The notes below the pieces were generated by a model. That model was not told the origin of the DNA. It worked only from the letters and a program-made list of their open reading frames with translations, and did not search any database. A DNA stretch of 64,000 nt, taken from the NCBI GenBank assembly GCA_008711295.1, contig VUYV01000608.1:133724-197723 (forward strand). The letters run 5' to 3'. This document shows, piece by piece, positions 35,215 to 48,560 of this stretch. The DNA comes from Anarhynchus alexandrinus (lineage: Eukaryota > Chordata > Aves > Charadriiformes > Charadriidae). Made by a program: the position numbers and the translations under genes. How positions within the stretch are numbered: the first letter of the stretch is position 1; each line of letters begins with the position of its first letter.

Positions 35215-38114
35215 GTAAGATGATAAAGCTTTTGATTAATGCCTACAATCTTGGAAGTTCTTGTTAAATCTTTCTTCCAGTTTTTGTCTACCTGTAATGA
35301 AAATGTCTTGACAGTTTTCTAGTGTTGATTTTTTTTTTTAAACTTTAACTACACAGATTGCCAAAGTAAATTCTGTAGCTGTTGCTGAGAACAATCATAG
35401 ATGTAAATTCTTTTAAGAGCTAATTATGCACATATTGAAAAACTCTAAAGTGTAGTAGAATGATGATTTTTTTTTTTTTTGGTCATTCTGGAGTAAGGCT
35501 CTTTTCTATAAAATTCACTCTCTTTAAATGTGCTATAAAAGTAGTTCACTTTTTATTCCAGAATGAGGAATTTCAAATGATGTTTTACATAACCTTTATC
35601 AGGACATGTTTAATGATTAAAGAGAAGAAGGGGAATCTGGGGAGTCCTGTTAGGGATGGATATATTTCAAGATTCTTTGTAATTTTGATATCTTGCTGTT
35701 TTGAGATGAAGGCACACGGATAGCTTAGTGTTGTTACTTCTGTGCTAGGACAAAGTTTTATGTATGGTTGTTTTTAGCAGTTACAAGTGGACTGTATTAA
35801 AGATAAAATCTGATGCATAAACAGAACGCATTAGTAGTGTGCTTGTGAAATACTGACATGGTGATTTTGGGTTTTTGGAAGCTTTTTACTTTCATGCAAG
35901 GGGCAAACCGTTGCTCTGTATTGCTCCCTTTTCCCTTGATGTTCAAATAGTTGCAGGTTTAGTTGCTTTTTTTTTAACAAGCTACTTTGACTTCTAGCAT
36001 TTTTCTTGTTCATACAAACGTCCTTCTCAAGAAGTAGAATAAAATTTAACATTATGGAATATTATGTGGGTTTAGTGATAGCTTTTATAAAAGAAAAGGT
36101 CAAGATGCTTGTTGGTCTGTTTGGCACAAGGAAACACAGGCTGATTGGAATGGATGAAGTTACTTTGTCTCTCACCTGCAAAGGAGTCTTTGGTGTCTGA
36201 GCTGTTGGCTGGGTTTTTTTTGGAAGTGAAACATACCCTTTAAAATCATGTTTGATTAGTTACATTAATTTGTGGTATTTCTGCTTTATTTCTTTGAAAA
36301 TATTCTCTTTTGTACAGTGAGATTAGTATTGTCTATTAATTCCTTTACTTTGGTTATATCGATATGTACCTTAATTTTGTTGTACTTATTTTAAAAAAGG
36401 GAGGGGCAGTGCTGTAATTTTTATAATTGAACTGCTCAACTATAGTTTTATTTTGTACATTTGTTTATCTTCTTATATCTACTTGTCTAAGAGCAGAAAG
36501 ATAACTCACATGGAAAGTTAGGCGAACAGAAAACGTATTCTGGGAAAATAATATTCTGGGAAAATAAGTATTGTTTTTTAGCATGATTAGCCTAGTTCTG
36601 AGTGCTAAGAAAGACTGCTCACAGAAATGCTGTATGGGAGAGGAAGAGATCATTCTCTCTGCACAGCATAGTCTTAGATGAGCTTAGACTGATCATGCAT
36701 TTCCACCTGGAATTATCAGCACTTAATCCTTCCTGCCTGTTTCATGTGAGGTTTTGGCCTCATTTAACTAAATGCTGCTGTACCTTGTAGCTTCAACTAA
36801 AGCTGTTTGTTTAAAGTGGGGCTTATAAAAGGACTGTTTGCTTCCCTGTGAACATGTGTACATCTGATGACTTGAAAGTTGTAGTCTAATGAAAAATACA
36901 TTACTTAATTTTGTGCATAAATCTGTTTCTCAGATGTAAAAGAAAATGGATGCATATAAGGCTATTCTGAAATCAGCATTAAAGAAATGTATGATAGGAT
37001 TAGTAATAGTGTTAAATGTTTCCCCTTTCTCCACCTTGAGGTGGAAACAATTTGAAAAAAAATGTTACTTTATTTCTCAGTAGGGAAGAGAGGAATTTGA
37101 TCAGAGATGAATTTTCTATTGAATTTGAGAAATCTTTCATAATTTGATCTTGGTTAATTCTGTTTTACTTAGTTCGGAAGTAAGATCTAGTCACGATAGG
37201 TGAACAGGTCCTTAAACTGCTTTCTGTCCTGCTTTCTAAGGTCTAGCTGGTTTACTTTGCCCTAATCTAGTGCAAAGTGTACTGATTAATACAGTATTTT
37301 TTTTTCTTCCTTATGTGGGCACATTTGGTTTGATGTAGGTAGGCAAATTTGCATCACTGCAACCATGGATACTATTAAGAGCAGGCATGTGGGCTGAGCT
37401 TACAGTAATGATCTTTATTTAAGTAACAGCTTTAAATGAGTTCGTGGCACTTAAAATTAAAGAATATGAAAATTCATTATTTTTTCCAGAAGAGCAATTT
37501 TTGAGCAGTCATTCTTAGTTTGCTTGTTCAGTAGTATACTTTCTGTAAAACAGTTGAGTTTAAAGTGATGTAAAATTTCTTCAAATAGCATTTCTAGTAA
37601 GACTACTGCAAAAGAATGCTTGTTTTATACCATTTTTATTTCAAAATACAAAGACGCATGCTGCTTGGACTATTCCAGAGCAGTATCAGTCTAGTCCAGT
37701 ACCTTGTTTCTGACAGTAGCCAAAACCACGTATCGCGGGAGAGGGGAAGTATGTGTGATGCATCAGCCTATACCAAGGGAGAAAGATGAGGGTTTTTTCC
37801 CCAAGTTGTTTAACTTAAAAGTCATGAGCCCTCATACGTTCTGGGTCATCTCTGTTCTGGGCGAGCGCAGTGATGTGGCTGTGCAAGGTGGGAGGCTGCA
37901 TGGTGCCTGAACATGGGAGCTCAACTACAGCCGGTGTGGCTGAAGTTGGAGAGATCACACTGGGTTTGTGTGATTCATGCAGATTTCCTCACTTGGTTGT
38001 GCAGTGTACTGTAGCTCAGAGAATCCCATTGTTATTGTTGTCAGTTTTTGGAATTTCCCTCAACTTAAGTGAATTGTGCCTCCTCACCTACCAGTTGCAA
38101 GTGCAAAAGGGAAT

Positions 38115-38490
38115 AGCAGGATGTCTTGCATTGGACGTGATCTAGTCCAACTACCTGCTTAAAGCAGGGTCAGCTTCAAATTCAGACCAGGTTACTTAGA
38201 GCTTTGCTTAGGCCTTGTAAACCTCCTCACCTTGTCTCAGTTTAAGGTTCTCTCCTGCTGTGCACAACAAGGGCCAAGCTTTATTTTCTTGGTAACCTCC
38301 TGTTAGACATTAGAAGGCTGCTACTAGCTCCTGGGAAGCCTCCTTTTCTCCAGGTTGAACAAGCAGAGTTCCCCCAGTTCCCTGAACCTTTCTTTATTGT
38401 GCTTCAGCCACTTGACCATATTGGTGTCTTTCCACCATACTTGTTCTATATTCCAGATGTGATTTAACAAGTGTTTGAAAAAGCATAAGG
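38115..38490 (-). mobile_element. CR1 3'-region fragment
   Basis: On the + strand, TCTAGTCCAACTACCTGCTT, AAAGCAGGGTCAG and TCTCCAGGTTGAACAAGCAG, then a CACTTGACCATATTGGTGTC block, are complements of the CR1 segment from late ORF2 to the 3' tail. The copy is diverged and truncated. Confidence 0.7.
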
Positions 38491-38849
38491 AGAGGTTACA
38501 GTGCAAGTTTTAATCTTCTGGGGGTACTGCGTGCATAAGAACTAAAAACTGATGGTGGTAGGAAATAAAGTGTGATAGAGACAATTGTGTGAAAATGGAA
38601 ACAATTAAAATATATGCTTTTATATGTAAACTTGATGCAGAAATTACTTGGTGGGCCCAAAGGAGGATGCTTTCTTAAAGTGGAAGAATAAAATATAGAA
38701 TTTTGTGAATTTAAAATTGTAGAAGAGATGGAAAAACAGTTACATGGGAAATAATTACACTAAAAGCTGAAGAAATACCATGAGTGCTAAATAGTTCACA
38801 ACAGCCCTTCCAGGTTGGCACATGTGAATGATGTGTCATGATGGGTTTT

Positions 38850-39620
38850 GGCAAGGAACTTCATTTTGCCAACATTTCATGTCCTCACTAAAAAACAAAT
38901 CGCTTTCCAAATGTATTTGATTGGGTTGCATATAAGCCATAGTTATCTGGTGAGCCAATTGAGTAGTGCTAATAATACATCACTTGGCTTTGATATGCCA
39001 TCTGGTTATAGTGTTGAAGAAATGCGTGCAGAATCAGTCATAAAAACTTTGGGAAGTGAAAAAAATTGTGCATCACTAATGTTGGCAGTGTCAGTGGATG
39101 GTATGAAATTGCTCTTGCGTGTAGTCTTCAAGTATAATGCAGTGCCAAAGAAACAGCTGCCTACTAAGATAGTCAGTAGGTGTCAAAATGAGGTGTCTGC
39201 AGACTAAAGGATTGGCTAACTTTCATTTGGAATAGGAGACCAAGTGTGTGAACAATGTATGCCATAGGTGGCTTTAAAGGGTATTTGGTAAAAACAATGA
39301 GTAATACAAGCAGAGAATACTGATCTTGTGGTCATGCCAGGAGAAATAATGTCCCAACTGTGTGTATTTGTGGTCGTGAACAAAGCTTTAAAAAGTCTGA
39401 AGTTTTAATACACAGAATGGACTTTGACAAGGGGTCATGCTTCTAACCCCTATGTGGCAAATAAAGAAGTCCATTGCAACATAAGATAGCAAGCAGTTGG
39501 ATAAATCCAGAAGTTGTAGCTAAGGAACTGTAGTACTATATTTTGGATTCCATGGATGGAACTGAAGGTGGCTTGTCTGAGTTTTGAAGATGAATAGGTT
39601 TGATGATGATAAGTAAGGAC
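38850..39620 (+). pseudogene. pogo/Tigger-like DDE transposase relic
   Basis: Decayed C-terminal half of a Tc1/mariner-superfamily pogo-type (DDE_1, CENP-B-like) transposase. Blocks in order: SHSYLVSQLSSANNTSLGFD, MPSGYSVEEMRAESVIKT, then GSEKN...LMLAVSVDGMKLLLRVVFK, DWLTFIWNRRPSV (about 39209-39247), NTDLVVMPGEIMSQL and FVVVNKAFKK (39317-39394), and DSMDGTEGGLSEF (39545-39585) followed by an acidic tail. The first catalytic Asp of this family sits in an NADxT-like block; here it reads ANNT. The block holding the second Asp is scrambled. Stops and frameshifts occur from about 39206. The helix-turn-helix DNA-binding part is not seen. A broken processed copy of a pogo-derived host gene is an alternative. 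Confidence 0.75.
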
Positions 39621-39719
39621 ACCAAGAGTGATGAAGAAGTTGAAGGTGGCAGAGACTGAGGGTGATGGAAATGATAAAGGGACCTGATATGTGAAATCTG
39701 AAAAGCTGTACTAAGAAGA

Positions 39720-41700
39720 CTGGCGTGACTGAGCGGAGAGCTATGGTCACAACTCAGGGGACAAAGGAGAGTTTATGGCCTTTGGAAGAAAGGGCAGGCT
39801 ACTCAGGAGGACTACAGAGATGTTGTGAGGCTATGTAGGAAGAAAATTAGAAGGGCTGAAGCCCAACTAGAACTTAATCTGGCTTCTGCTGTTAAGGGCA
39901 ATAAAAAATGTTTCTATAAATACATTAGCAATAAAAGGAGAGCTAAGGATAATCTCCATCCTTTGTTAGATGGGGGGATGGGATGAGGATGGGGGATGGG
40001 AACATAGTGACCAAGGATGAGGAAGAAGCTGAGGTACTTAATGCCTTCTTTGCCTCAGTCTTTAGTAGTAGGACCAGTTGTTCCCTGAGTACCCAGCCAC
40101 CAGCCCTAGAAGACAAGGACAGGGAGCAGAATGAAGCCCCTGTAATCCAAGGAGAAATGGTGAGTGACCTACTACGGCACTTAGACATATGCAAGTCTAT
40201 GGGGCTGGATGGGGTCCACCCAGGGGTACTAAGGGAGCCAGTGGATGCACTCACAAAGCTGCTTCCCATCATTTATCAGCTGTCCTGGCTAACCAGGGAG
40301 GTCTCAGTTGACTGGAAGATAGCAGATGTGATGCCCATCCACAAGAAGGGTCATAAGGAGGATCCGGGGAACTACAGGCCTGTCAGTCTGACCTCAATGC
40401 CTGGGAAGGTTATGGAACAGATCATCTTGAGTGCCATTATGTGGCACGTGCAGGACAACCAGGTCATCAGGCCCAGTCACCATGGGTTTATGAAAGGCAG
40501 GTCCTGCTTGACAAACCTGATCTCCTTTTGTGATAAGGTGAGCCACTTAATGGATGAGGGAGAAGCTGTGGATATTGTTTACCTGGACTTTGGTAAAGCC
40601 TTTGACACTGTTTCCCACAGCATTCTCCTGTATAAACTAGCTGCTTATGGCTTGGATGGGCATACACATCTCTGGGTAAAAAAACTGGCTGGATGGCCAG
40701 GTGGTGGTGGAGTTAAATCCAATTAGCAGCTGGTCATGAGTGGTGTTCCCAGGGGTTCAGTATTGGGGGCAGTTCTGTTTAATATCTTTATCAATGATGT
40801 GGATGATGGGATTGAGTGCACCCTCAGTAAGTTTGCAGATGACAGCAAGTTGGGTGTGAGTGTTGATCTGCTGAAGGGTAGGATGGCTCTACAGAGGGAT
40901 CTCGACAGGCTGAATCAATGGGCTGAGGCTAGTTGTATGAGATTCAACAAGGCTAAGTGCCGGGTCCTGCACTTGGATCGCAACAATCCCATGCAGTGGT
41001 ACAGGCTTGGGGCGGAGTGACTGGAAAGCTGCCTGGCAGAAAAGGACTTGGAGATGTCAGTTGACAGCCGGCTGAATATGAGCCAGCAGTGTGCCCAGAC
41101 GGCCAAGGTCAACAGCATCCTGGCTTGTATCAGGAACAGTGTGGCCAGCAGGACTAGGGAGGTGATTGTCCCCTTATACTTGGCACTGGTGAGGCCCAAC
41201 CTCAAATACTGTGTTCAGTTTTGGGCCCCTCACTACAAGAAAGACATTGAGATTCTGGAGTGAGTCCAGAGAAGGGCAACAAAGCTGGTGAGGAGTCTAG
41301 AGCACAAGTCTTATGAGAAATGGCTGAGGAAACTGGGATTGTTTGGTTGGGAGAAAAGGAAGCTGAAGAGAGACGTTATCGCTCTCTACAGCTACCTGAA
41401 AGGAGGTTGTAGCACAGTGGGGTTCAGTCTCTTCTCTCAAGTAACAAGCGATAGGACAAGAGGAGATGGCCTCAAGTTGTGCCGGGGAGGTTTAGATTGG
41501 GTATTAGGAAAAAATTCTTCACAAAGGGTTATCAAACATTGGAACAGGCTGCCCAGGGAAGTGGTTGAGTCACCATCCCTGGAGGTATTTAAAAGACAGA
41601 CGTGGAGCTTAGGGACATGGCTTAGTGGTGGGTTTTGGCAGTGTTAGGTTAATGGTTGGACTCGATCTTAAAGGTCCTTCCAATCTAGATGATTCTATGA
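39720..41700 (+). mobile_element. CR1 non-LTR retrotransposon, 5'-truncated, with 3' tail
   Basis: Largest CR1 in the window: the endonuclease-RT linker, reverse transcriptase, C-terminal region and a proper CR1 3' end (CAATCTAGATGATTCTATGA, ending at 41700). Only one copy of the terminal ATTCTATGA unit is left. It begins around 39720, right behind the transposase relic; the 5' truncation is typical of LINE insertion. No target duplication is expected for CR1. Confidence 0.92.
39983..41647 (+). pseudogene. CR1 ORF2 reverse-transcriptase remnant with three internal stops
   Basis: One reading frame runs through the whole segment, broken only by stops at 40724-40726, 41018-41020 and 41261-41263 before a terminal TAG at 41645. 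Recognised RT blocks include [73 protein letters not shown] and the catalytic palm KFADDSKLG with both Asp residues. The stretch around 40676-40720 (KKLAGWPGGGG) looks like compensating indels compared with the usual CR1 peptide. The C-terminal part ([42 protein letters not shown]) is well preserved. Mobilisation by this copy is unlikely. Confidence 0.92.
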
Positions 41701-44700
41701 AAATAGACTAACTTAATGCAAGTCATTAGTAAAAGTTTAGGTTCTTACTATGTATTGATTTCAAGGATATAATAAGCTTTCTGCATTTAACTTCTTTTTA
41801 AGGGGATTCTCTTAAATTCTGAGTTATCTTAAGATGTTGTTTGGTATTTTCCCAACCACCAACAGTTTAGGGCTCAAGGACTACCTGGTCCAGAGGCAAT
41901 TGCTCTGTAGTAATCTTTGGCTTTCTCTTACATGGATTGTGTAGTCTCACCAAAATGCACATAAAATACAAACCAAAGGTATACATCTGTGGCGTGTACT
42001 TCATACACAGAACATCTCTAGAGATAATCTCTGTTCACATGTGTTTGCTTGCTCTTTCTAAACGACTGCAAGTATGCAGGGTCATATTATTGATAAATGA
42101 AGTTATTAGAATTGTGTAGTTTTTCAGGCAGAGACATCAGTGATGTTTGTACTTGTTTGAGTTTGCAGTCTTGAAGAAACTGGGTAGTTGGACCACATAC
42201 CTGTGAATACCCATATGAAGCTGATGAGTCTTACATGAAGCTCGAGTGTTGTATGCTTGTGCTTAAGTTTGTCCTTATTTCCCCTCCTGTTTTAAAAGTA
42301 AAAGCTGCTAGTTAATACTACTAAGTGAACAATTACTTATATTTGGTTATTGTACCAGTTTGTACTGAGCATGTTTGGTTAAGAATTGATTGGAGAGCAG
42401 GTAAAATAAATGCCTGTAAAATATAAATATTCCCAGTTGTAGAATTATATGACTTGTGTACTGGATCTGAGAACATGGTATGGAATATATTTAGGTTGGA
42501 GGAGGTGCTCAATATAGCAGTAAAAAAGAATAACTTTCTGAAATCAGTCCTATAAATAAGACCCTTAAAAAGCATTTTCACAATTCCATTTGCCCTCCTG
42601 GAACTGTGTGAGTTTATTTCACAAGCTGATGATCATAACCTGAATAATTTTCCAGGTAGGATGAACAGGAGCAGAGCAGCGAAGCATTCATTCCTGATCA
42701 GTTTTGCTTTGCTGTCCGTGTTTACTATGGGATAAGAATTGAATCTGTGGCTTCATGTATAACTGTAAACCGACTTACTGGGTTGCTGCTACTGAGAGTG
42801 CTTCTACCTCCTTTTCTCTACTGCTCATCTACTAGAAGTCTAATAGAACCTGGTATGCATTTCTGCTGGCTAGTGAGCAAAAGCAGCTCATGGAAAAGGT
42901 AGCTGCTAGGATGGAGAGTTGGAAAGTATTGAGCAGTTAAATTGACTCAGCTGCCTGTGAAAAGGTAGGTAAAATGGTAAGACTTAACAGCTCAACACTT
43001 TTGGAAGGAGAAGGGGAGGAGAGCAGTGATTCTTTTTGCAGCAGAATTGAAATGTTTGCTGTTGAAACTGGACCCTCAGAGTGAACAGCTTTGGCATAGT
43101 TTCCTGTTGTAATGAAAACAGTGGGAGAAAACAGTGGGTGAATAAACGTAGGGTTGTTCGTAGTTGGACATATGGTCTTCAACACGATTCCTTTAGTAGG
43201 CAGAGGTATTTAGATTTCTTGATGGCAAAAAAAACCCAAAAAGGCTTCCTTTCTTACTTGAAGTGAGATTTCAGGGTGGCTGAGCTCACTGGCTGATTAT
43301 CTGGTTGCCACTAGTCAGTTTTGCTTTACTAGTTGGCACTGTGCTTGATCATTTCTTTTGTGAACGCAGTAAGTTGCACCAAGGCTTTGTTAATGTGAGG
43401 TGTTTTTACAGTTTATTCAAGGCTTAATCATAGCCTGATTTATTGTCAGTGGGTGTTACTCATACTTTCATAAGTGCTAATAACACTACGTGAATCTCAT
43501 TCCTGGGACTGGTATTTACCAGACCAAAAAAGTAAAACATTGAAGATATCTTCAGGTGAAGACTATCACTGTTTAAGTGATATACAGCCTTGTCGGGTTT
43601 TGTTGGGCTTTTTAGTTTGTTTGTGGGGAGGGTTTTGGGTTTTTTTTTTTAATAGATTTTTTTTGAAGACCATACGCTGCCACATCTTGGGTTTGGAGGA
43701 GGGAAGGACATGCTTTAATGAAATTCTAATACATACTAGAAGTGTAACTGAGGGCTGCTGTCTTAAAGGTCAGTGTGGGTAGGAATCATCAGCATTTTCT
43801 CAACTCATCTAAATGCCCAACAGAGAATGAACAGTCCTTTGGATGTTTTAGTGACAAACCCATATTGCCTGAAAGAATGATTCCTTCCCCTCCATTGTGT
43901 GAAAACATGAGAACAGTAATTACTTCCTTCTTTTGGTCTTTGTGTGCACTCTAACAGTGGGTTTACTTGTGCCCACATATAATGTATGTTGAGGACATTT
44001 TTACTCCTTCCTCATCTCGGTGATGTCGAGTATGCCAGCCGCCATTTGAGTTTCTCTCAAATGTGCCATTGAGATGGAGCACTCCATTGCAGTGAATTTT
44101 CATTCCTCCGTGGCCTGTTCTTTCTTTCCTATTGGAAAAATAACCAGCATGGTAGTTGCATTTAGCCACTCGCATTTGGGGTGCCTTTATTACCTGCTGA
44201 AGACACCATCAGTGAGGAATCCTGTTTGCATGTTGTGTGTGTGACAGATGATGTGCAAGTGGCATAGCTCAAACTCTAGAGTTTTTCTTTTAAGCAGACT
44301 ACAAATGCTCTTGTGAATTGGGCTCTCGCAACTGCTGGGGGGTGGTGGGTTGGCCAACTGTGGTAGCAGTGAATCTAGAACTGAACAGTCACGCTTCTTG
44401 CATTCTTGCTCTTGGTTTTTATCTATCTTTGTAATAACTCTGTTGAAGTCCTTGGAGTGTTATAATGATTATTGGTCCATTTTTCTTTTGTAATCAAAAG
44501 ATGGCCTTTCACTTTTGTATACTCATTATTTCTTTGAAAATATGTAGTAATTCAAAATTATGCATGTTTGACTGTATCTCTTTGTAAATGTTTTACCCAG
44601 AAGGAGACTTCTTTCTTATTCTTCAATTTGCTATTTTTCTATTTGGAAAAAAAATAATTCATTCACATATGGTAAAATGTAACTATTTATTACATGACTG

Positions 44701-47700
44701 AGTCTGAAAATCTGATTGCTTTAGTTTAGAAAAGTGCAGTAGTAGATAAATCATGTACAGTTTTCCTCAACCAAAAAAACCAACAAAGACTAAGAAATGT
44801 TTGTTATAATTCTGCAGTCTAAAGTGATGATGTTGTTTGGGGTTGTTTGTTTTTTTTTTTAAATACACTACAACAACAAAAACCACAAGAAAAACAAACA
44901 AAAAAATGCAAAAAAAAAACCCCTACAAAACCAAACTACCTTTCTGCTGCTATTTGTAATTAAGATTGATAATAAGTTTTAACTCAAGAAAGCAAAAGTA
45001 GGACTATTTTATTACATGAAACTTTTTTACATGCTGCTTCCATCTTCTTCAGTCTATGAAAATGGCTAGGGAATACTTTAGCCAGCCATTGGGTTTTTTT
45101 GTTGAAGTTTGACTCTTCACATGCTATAAAAATTCCAGTTAAGATGAGGAGTGGTTAACTTAGTGATCCATTATTAATAAATACATCTTAAAAGCTGTTT
45201 GTAGAAAATTTCCTGGAAATAAGCCTCATCTCTTGTATAGTGAGAAATGCATCAATTTTTCTATTTCCTCACTTCCTAATAGGTTGTTTACAGGCTTGGG
45301 TGTACACAACTGCTGTTATGCAAGTAACCGGAGTTCAGGTGACTTGGAGAGAAGTTTGAGGTTGGGCTAGTAGTGGCATGGTCTTCATAACTCTATTCCT
45401 GATCTTTTTTTGATTGATTGCAAAATACTCTTTGGAGACCATTGGGTATTTTGAGGAGATGGAAGAGTACTGTTTTATAAAGTGTTATGTAAGTACCACT
45501 CCAGATTGTACATACACAGTTGAAAGCACTGTTATAGTGGTGAGGGGAGTGCTGTCTGGGAAGGGGGAGGGGGGGGGAGACTGGCAGAACTTGTCTTGAC
45601 GATGTAGGGAATATGTTTCCAAAGTCAAAAGATGGCAATGACTTTTCAGATGAGATGATGTTGAAATGGGAACAAGAAGAGTTAAGCCAAAATAAATTAA
45701 AGCTGGAAATCAAAAGGTTCCTTGCTGCTAAAGTAATTGGTTCAATAAAAGCCTTTTATAACAATAATGTAGATAACACAAGCTCATTATAATGTAGCTG
45801 GATGATTCTAAAGATCATATTAAGTTGTTTATTAAGGGTTTAGGTTGTTTGAGAGACCTAGCAGAAAAATCTGTCTCACTTTGCATAATTTTGAAAGAAA
45901 AGCATCAGATTGGTTTGGATACAAGAATGAGGATTGTTAGTCATCTAAAAATCACATAAGCACTGTTTGTAGCTTATCCTAATGTAACTCTCCTGTCAAA
46001 AGGATTGTAAAAGTACATATCTAATAATGTTAAACAGGAAAGTTAATTTCAAAATAGGATTGTTTTGACTTAAGTATTCACTGGCAATCTAAAAACCTTT
46101 ACTTTTTCCTCCCATTAATTAAAATGTTTTTTCATGTATTCCTTGAGAGGATAAAATAAAAATTAGGTTTTGTGCATTAGTTCACCAGTGCACTGCAATT
46201 TATAAACAGCATGTTGGAACAACTTTGGTAGTGGATTGTGACTATAATGAAGGAAATTAAAAACTTTCTGGCAGAATCAACTTTTGCTTTCTCTGGTTTT
46301 CTCTTTGCTTCAATTCTGATGCTTGGATATCATAGTGGATGTTTTGGTTTGTCTTTGTAGGCTGTGAAGTCTATTTCTGTAAAATGTATTTCTTTGGAAA
46401 AGGGAATATAATTTACGGCATGCTCTTGTGGTTTACATCCTTACCTTTAAATGCCACTATTAGCAAGCACAGAAATGCTTTTGAGTGAAAATGGAGAAAT
46501 GCTGCCCTCTACTGTTTATTAAGTGTTTTTCTCAGATTAACAAAAGCAGGACAATGTGGGTATCTACACTTTTGAGAACTTGGCAAGGCTTTCTCAGCCC
46601 TCCCAGATTTGAAATGCATGAGGAGGTCCTTTTGAAAGGTAGGGAAGATCACATAATTGTAGTATTACCTGACAGGTTACAGAACTAGAATTAGTTGGTT
46701 CAATCATGAAGCTGGTTCATATTATTGTATTTTTTTATATTCCTGTATTATTTTGGGAATTCCTTTATATGGTCAATATCCTTCCACATCCACTACAAAA
46801 AATATGCGTGTGGTAATTGTTAAAATTAGATTATCTCAGCCCTCATTAGCCTAGGTAATGATTTCCTGCAATATTAGAACTGGCAACACTAAACTGTTTT
46901 TGGTTTGGTGATCTGTTTTTTCTATGAAATGTTTTAAAAGGCCTTTGCAAACTTTGGCATGTACTGTTTATATCCTTTTCCTTTCTTAATTTAAACTTGC
47001 ATATCCTCAGCAACTCAAGTACTATGAAAGGGTCCTCAACTCTGTATGATAATTTCCCTTCTAACATCAAATAGATACTAGAAGTGTGAAAACTTTCTGA
47101 CCTGCCTTTTATATTGTATGTCTTATGTAGACACTACAGTGCACAAATGTGTTAAACCTTATGTAATTTTCTTTCCCTTTCCCTTCTGTTTTTTCCTGTT
47201 TGTCAGAATGTTTATCAGCATCTGTAACCAATACTCAAGATGCTCAGTGGAAGCCTTAAGTTGATTTGATTCTCTGACATTCTGCCAGTAGTAGGTGATG
47301 CAAATTGAAATACTCTTGAGAATGAAGCACTGTTAATACCGAAAACCAAGAGTTAAGTGAGAGTTCAGTTGGCAAGAGTCTCTCCCATCTTGAGGTAACT
47401 GCTCTCCAGCTGATTCGGTGTTGCTAAAGGGGCTGGGTGTGCTGTTGCCCATAATGTATATAGCAGTAATTATGCCTTGGTTACAGCTTTCTGCTTTTTT
47501 TCATGCTGGACCGTTCTCCAGAAACCACTGATATATTCCATCTCCCACGTGCAGCAAACACTTTTCCTCCTCTTTTACCGCTGCCTGTTGGCTTAGTTCG
47601 GTTGTACCTTGTGTTAGTTTTGGACAATGTGTAACAATTTGCAGAAAATTAAGTCTTAGCTGATTTCACAACAGGTAGCTTGTACAGGTTTAAAATATGC

Positions 47701-48149
47701 TTCAAACAAACTGCTTTTTTTTTTTTTCTTCCTAAGAGTTACTACTCTCTTAGCACTGATTTGGTTGACAGAAGTCCTTCTCACATCTTTGCTTTCATGC
47801 TTTTGCTCTAGTGCCAACCATTAATAAGACCACTTTGACTAGAGTTGGAAATACAGTTTGAAAAGAAAATTATAGGAATCTACTGGACGTGAGTTTTCTA
47901 GGTTCAAAGTTGCTCTTTTTTTTGTTTGTTTGTTTTTTTAACCTCTCACCTGAAATAAAGATAGTATCTTTGAATTCCTCGATTGCCTCACAGAGCCTCT
48001 TTTCAGTGGAAGTGGCATAAGAACCAAAGTGAAAGGAACTGGAGTTTGCTTTGTTGTGACCTGACTGCTTTATTGATGGAACAGATTGTGATCCAGCAGG
48101 CAGCATCTTCAAGATTTCCTGAGATAGTGATTACACTTGTACACTTTTA

Positions 48150-48560
48150 TTAGACCTTGGTCTACATGTGGCTTACTATTTTGTAGTTCCTTTTTGAACA
48201 TTTGTTGTCCTTGGTAATGAGTTCTACAGTCATTGCTCTTGTTTGCTTTAAAACATCTGCTGGGTAATACAATTGTCTGCTAGTGCCTGTGTTGTCTTAA
48301 ATAGTAGTTTCTTTTGTGTTTTTTTATGCCATTCATCTTTTTAAAGATCTCACATCATTTCCCATGCTCAGCTGCTTGCTTTATAGGGTGAAGAGCTTTG
48401 TCAGTTTAATCTTCTCAAATGGAAGCCACCGAGTATCATTATCACAGAATCCTTGCTGTTGTTCTCTGTACTTTTTCAATTTTTTTTGTTGCTACTTTTC
48501 TCAGGTGAGACGATCAGAAATGTTTTCAATGTGCAAGACTTGTGAACACATCAAAATTAT
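48150..48560 (-). mobile_element. Ancient CR1/L3-type LINE fragment
   Basis: The + strand contains phrases resembling the complement of an L3/CR1-type LINE 3' portion: GGTAATGAGTTCTACAGTCA, CTTCTCAAATGGAAGCCACC, TCTCTGTACTTTTTCAATT and TCAGGTGAGACGATCAGAAA, in family order. Divergence is high and no frame remains. Boundaries are approximate and the subfamily unknown. Confidence 0.5.

Noticed and set aside
36531..36567. Tandem 15-16 bp duplication (ATTCTGGGAAAATAA twice)
   Set aside because: Real but trivial; no regulatory or mobile-element context.
37660..37800. Possible ancient LINE piece (TCCAGTACCTTGTTTCTGAC)
   Set aside because: The resemblance is limited to one short phrase; not enough to list as a feature.
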